From positions 69,501 to 133,500 of the forward strand of contig JAKOGI010001355.1 in NCBI GenBank assembly GCA_029747015.1: 64,000 nt of DNA, in the 5' to 3' direction. The stretch comes from Carnegiea gigantea. Lineage: Eukaryota; Streptophyta; Magnoliopsida; Caryophyllales; Cactaceae. Each line of letters starts with the position of its first letter. The stretch's first letter is position 1. The notes under the pieces were generated by a model that worked only from the letters and a program-made list of their open reading frames with translations, made no database searches and was not told where the DNA came from. The position numbers and the translations under genes were made by a program. Of this stretch, positions 63,903 through 64,000 are shown in pieces.

Positions 63903-64000
63903 TTACTAACTGTTAGCTATTTAATTACCGATTAGCTATCAAACTAGTATTTAATGGTTAGTTGTTCAACTAACGATTCTAAATAATTGCATTTGGCAAA
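63903..64000. other. Window edge, possible MITE start
   Basis: AACTAACGATT, TAATGGTTAG and terminal TTTGGCAAA recall the MITE group at 5180-5505, cut by the window end. Confidence 0.35.

Overview
This is plant nuclear DNA from a flowering plant, very probably a eudicot or basal eudicot with long, repeat-filled introns; I cannot name the species. The signs are spliced genes with GT-AG introns, a plant-specific LOB-domain gene, a CBL-interacting protein kinase, L1-type LINEs with target-site duplications (TSDs), hAT-like and Tourist-like elements, a TRIM, and an LTR element primed by initiator tRNA-Met.

Four genes are supported, all on the minus strand. (1) An LBD13/LBD15-type LOB-domain regulator, two exons, 637-1652. 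(2) An intronless CIPK11/CIPK14-type kinase, 6832-8262. (3) A UDP-xylose transporter (UXT2/UXT3 type, 353 residues) in seven coding exons spread from 11208 to 34915. (4) The 3' half of a VAL1/HSI2-type B3 repressor, six exons from 48662 to 52613; its 5' exons (PHD-like region and start of B3) must lie beyond 64000. The order LBD13 - CIPK11 - UXT2 - VAL1 is the order I recall for the Arabidopsis loci At2g30340, At2g30360, At2g30460 and At2g30470, so the window looks like a conserved collinear block stretched by transposons.

Region by region: 1-8600 holds LBD13 and CIPK with an AT-rich spacer carrying a (GAA)22 tract and a MITE. 8600-11200 is spacer with a small TRIM. 11325-34794 is UXT intron sequence: a nearly full-length but dead LINE (13220-18491), a degenerate LTR element with a PTB-like RRM domain (about 21384-23986), and four hAT-like elements with GCGCCTC-rich ends. 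34916-48661 separates UXT from VAL and holds a 5'-truncated LINE, SINE-like and hAT-type MITEs and a possible distant UXT 5'UTR exon. 52614-64000 is VAL intron packed with at least five LINE segments, one carrying a Tourist-like MITE.

The genes serve different processes (transcription, calcium signalling, Golgi sugar-nucleotide transport, chromatin repression) and are neighbours by descent rather than by pathway. I see no operon, CRISPR array, tRNA or rRNA gene.
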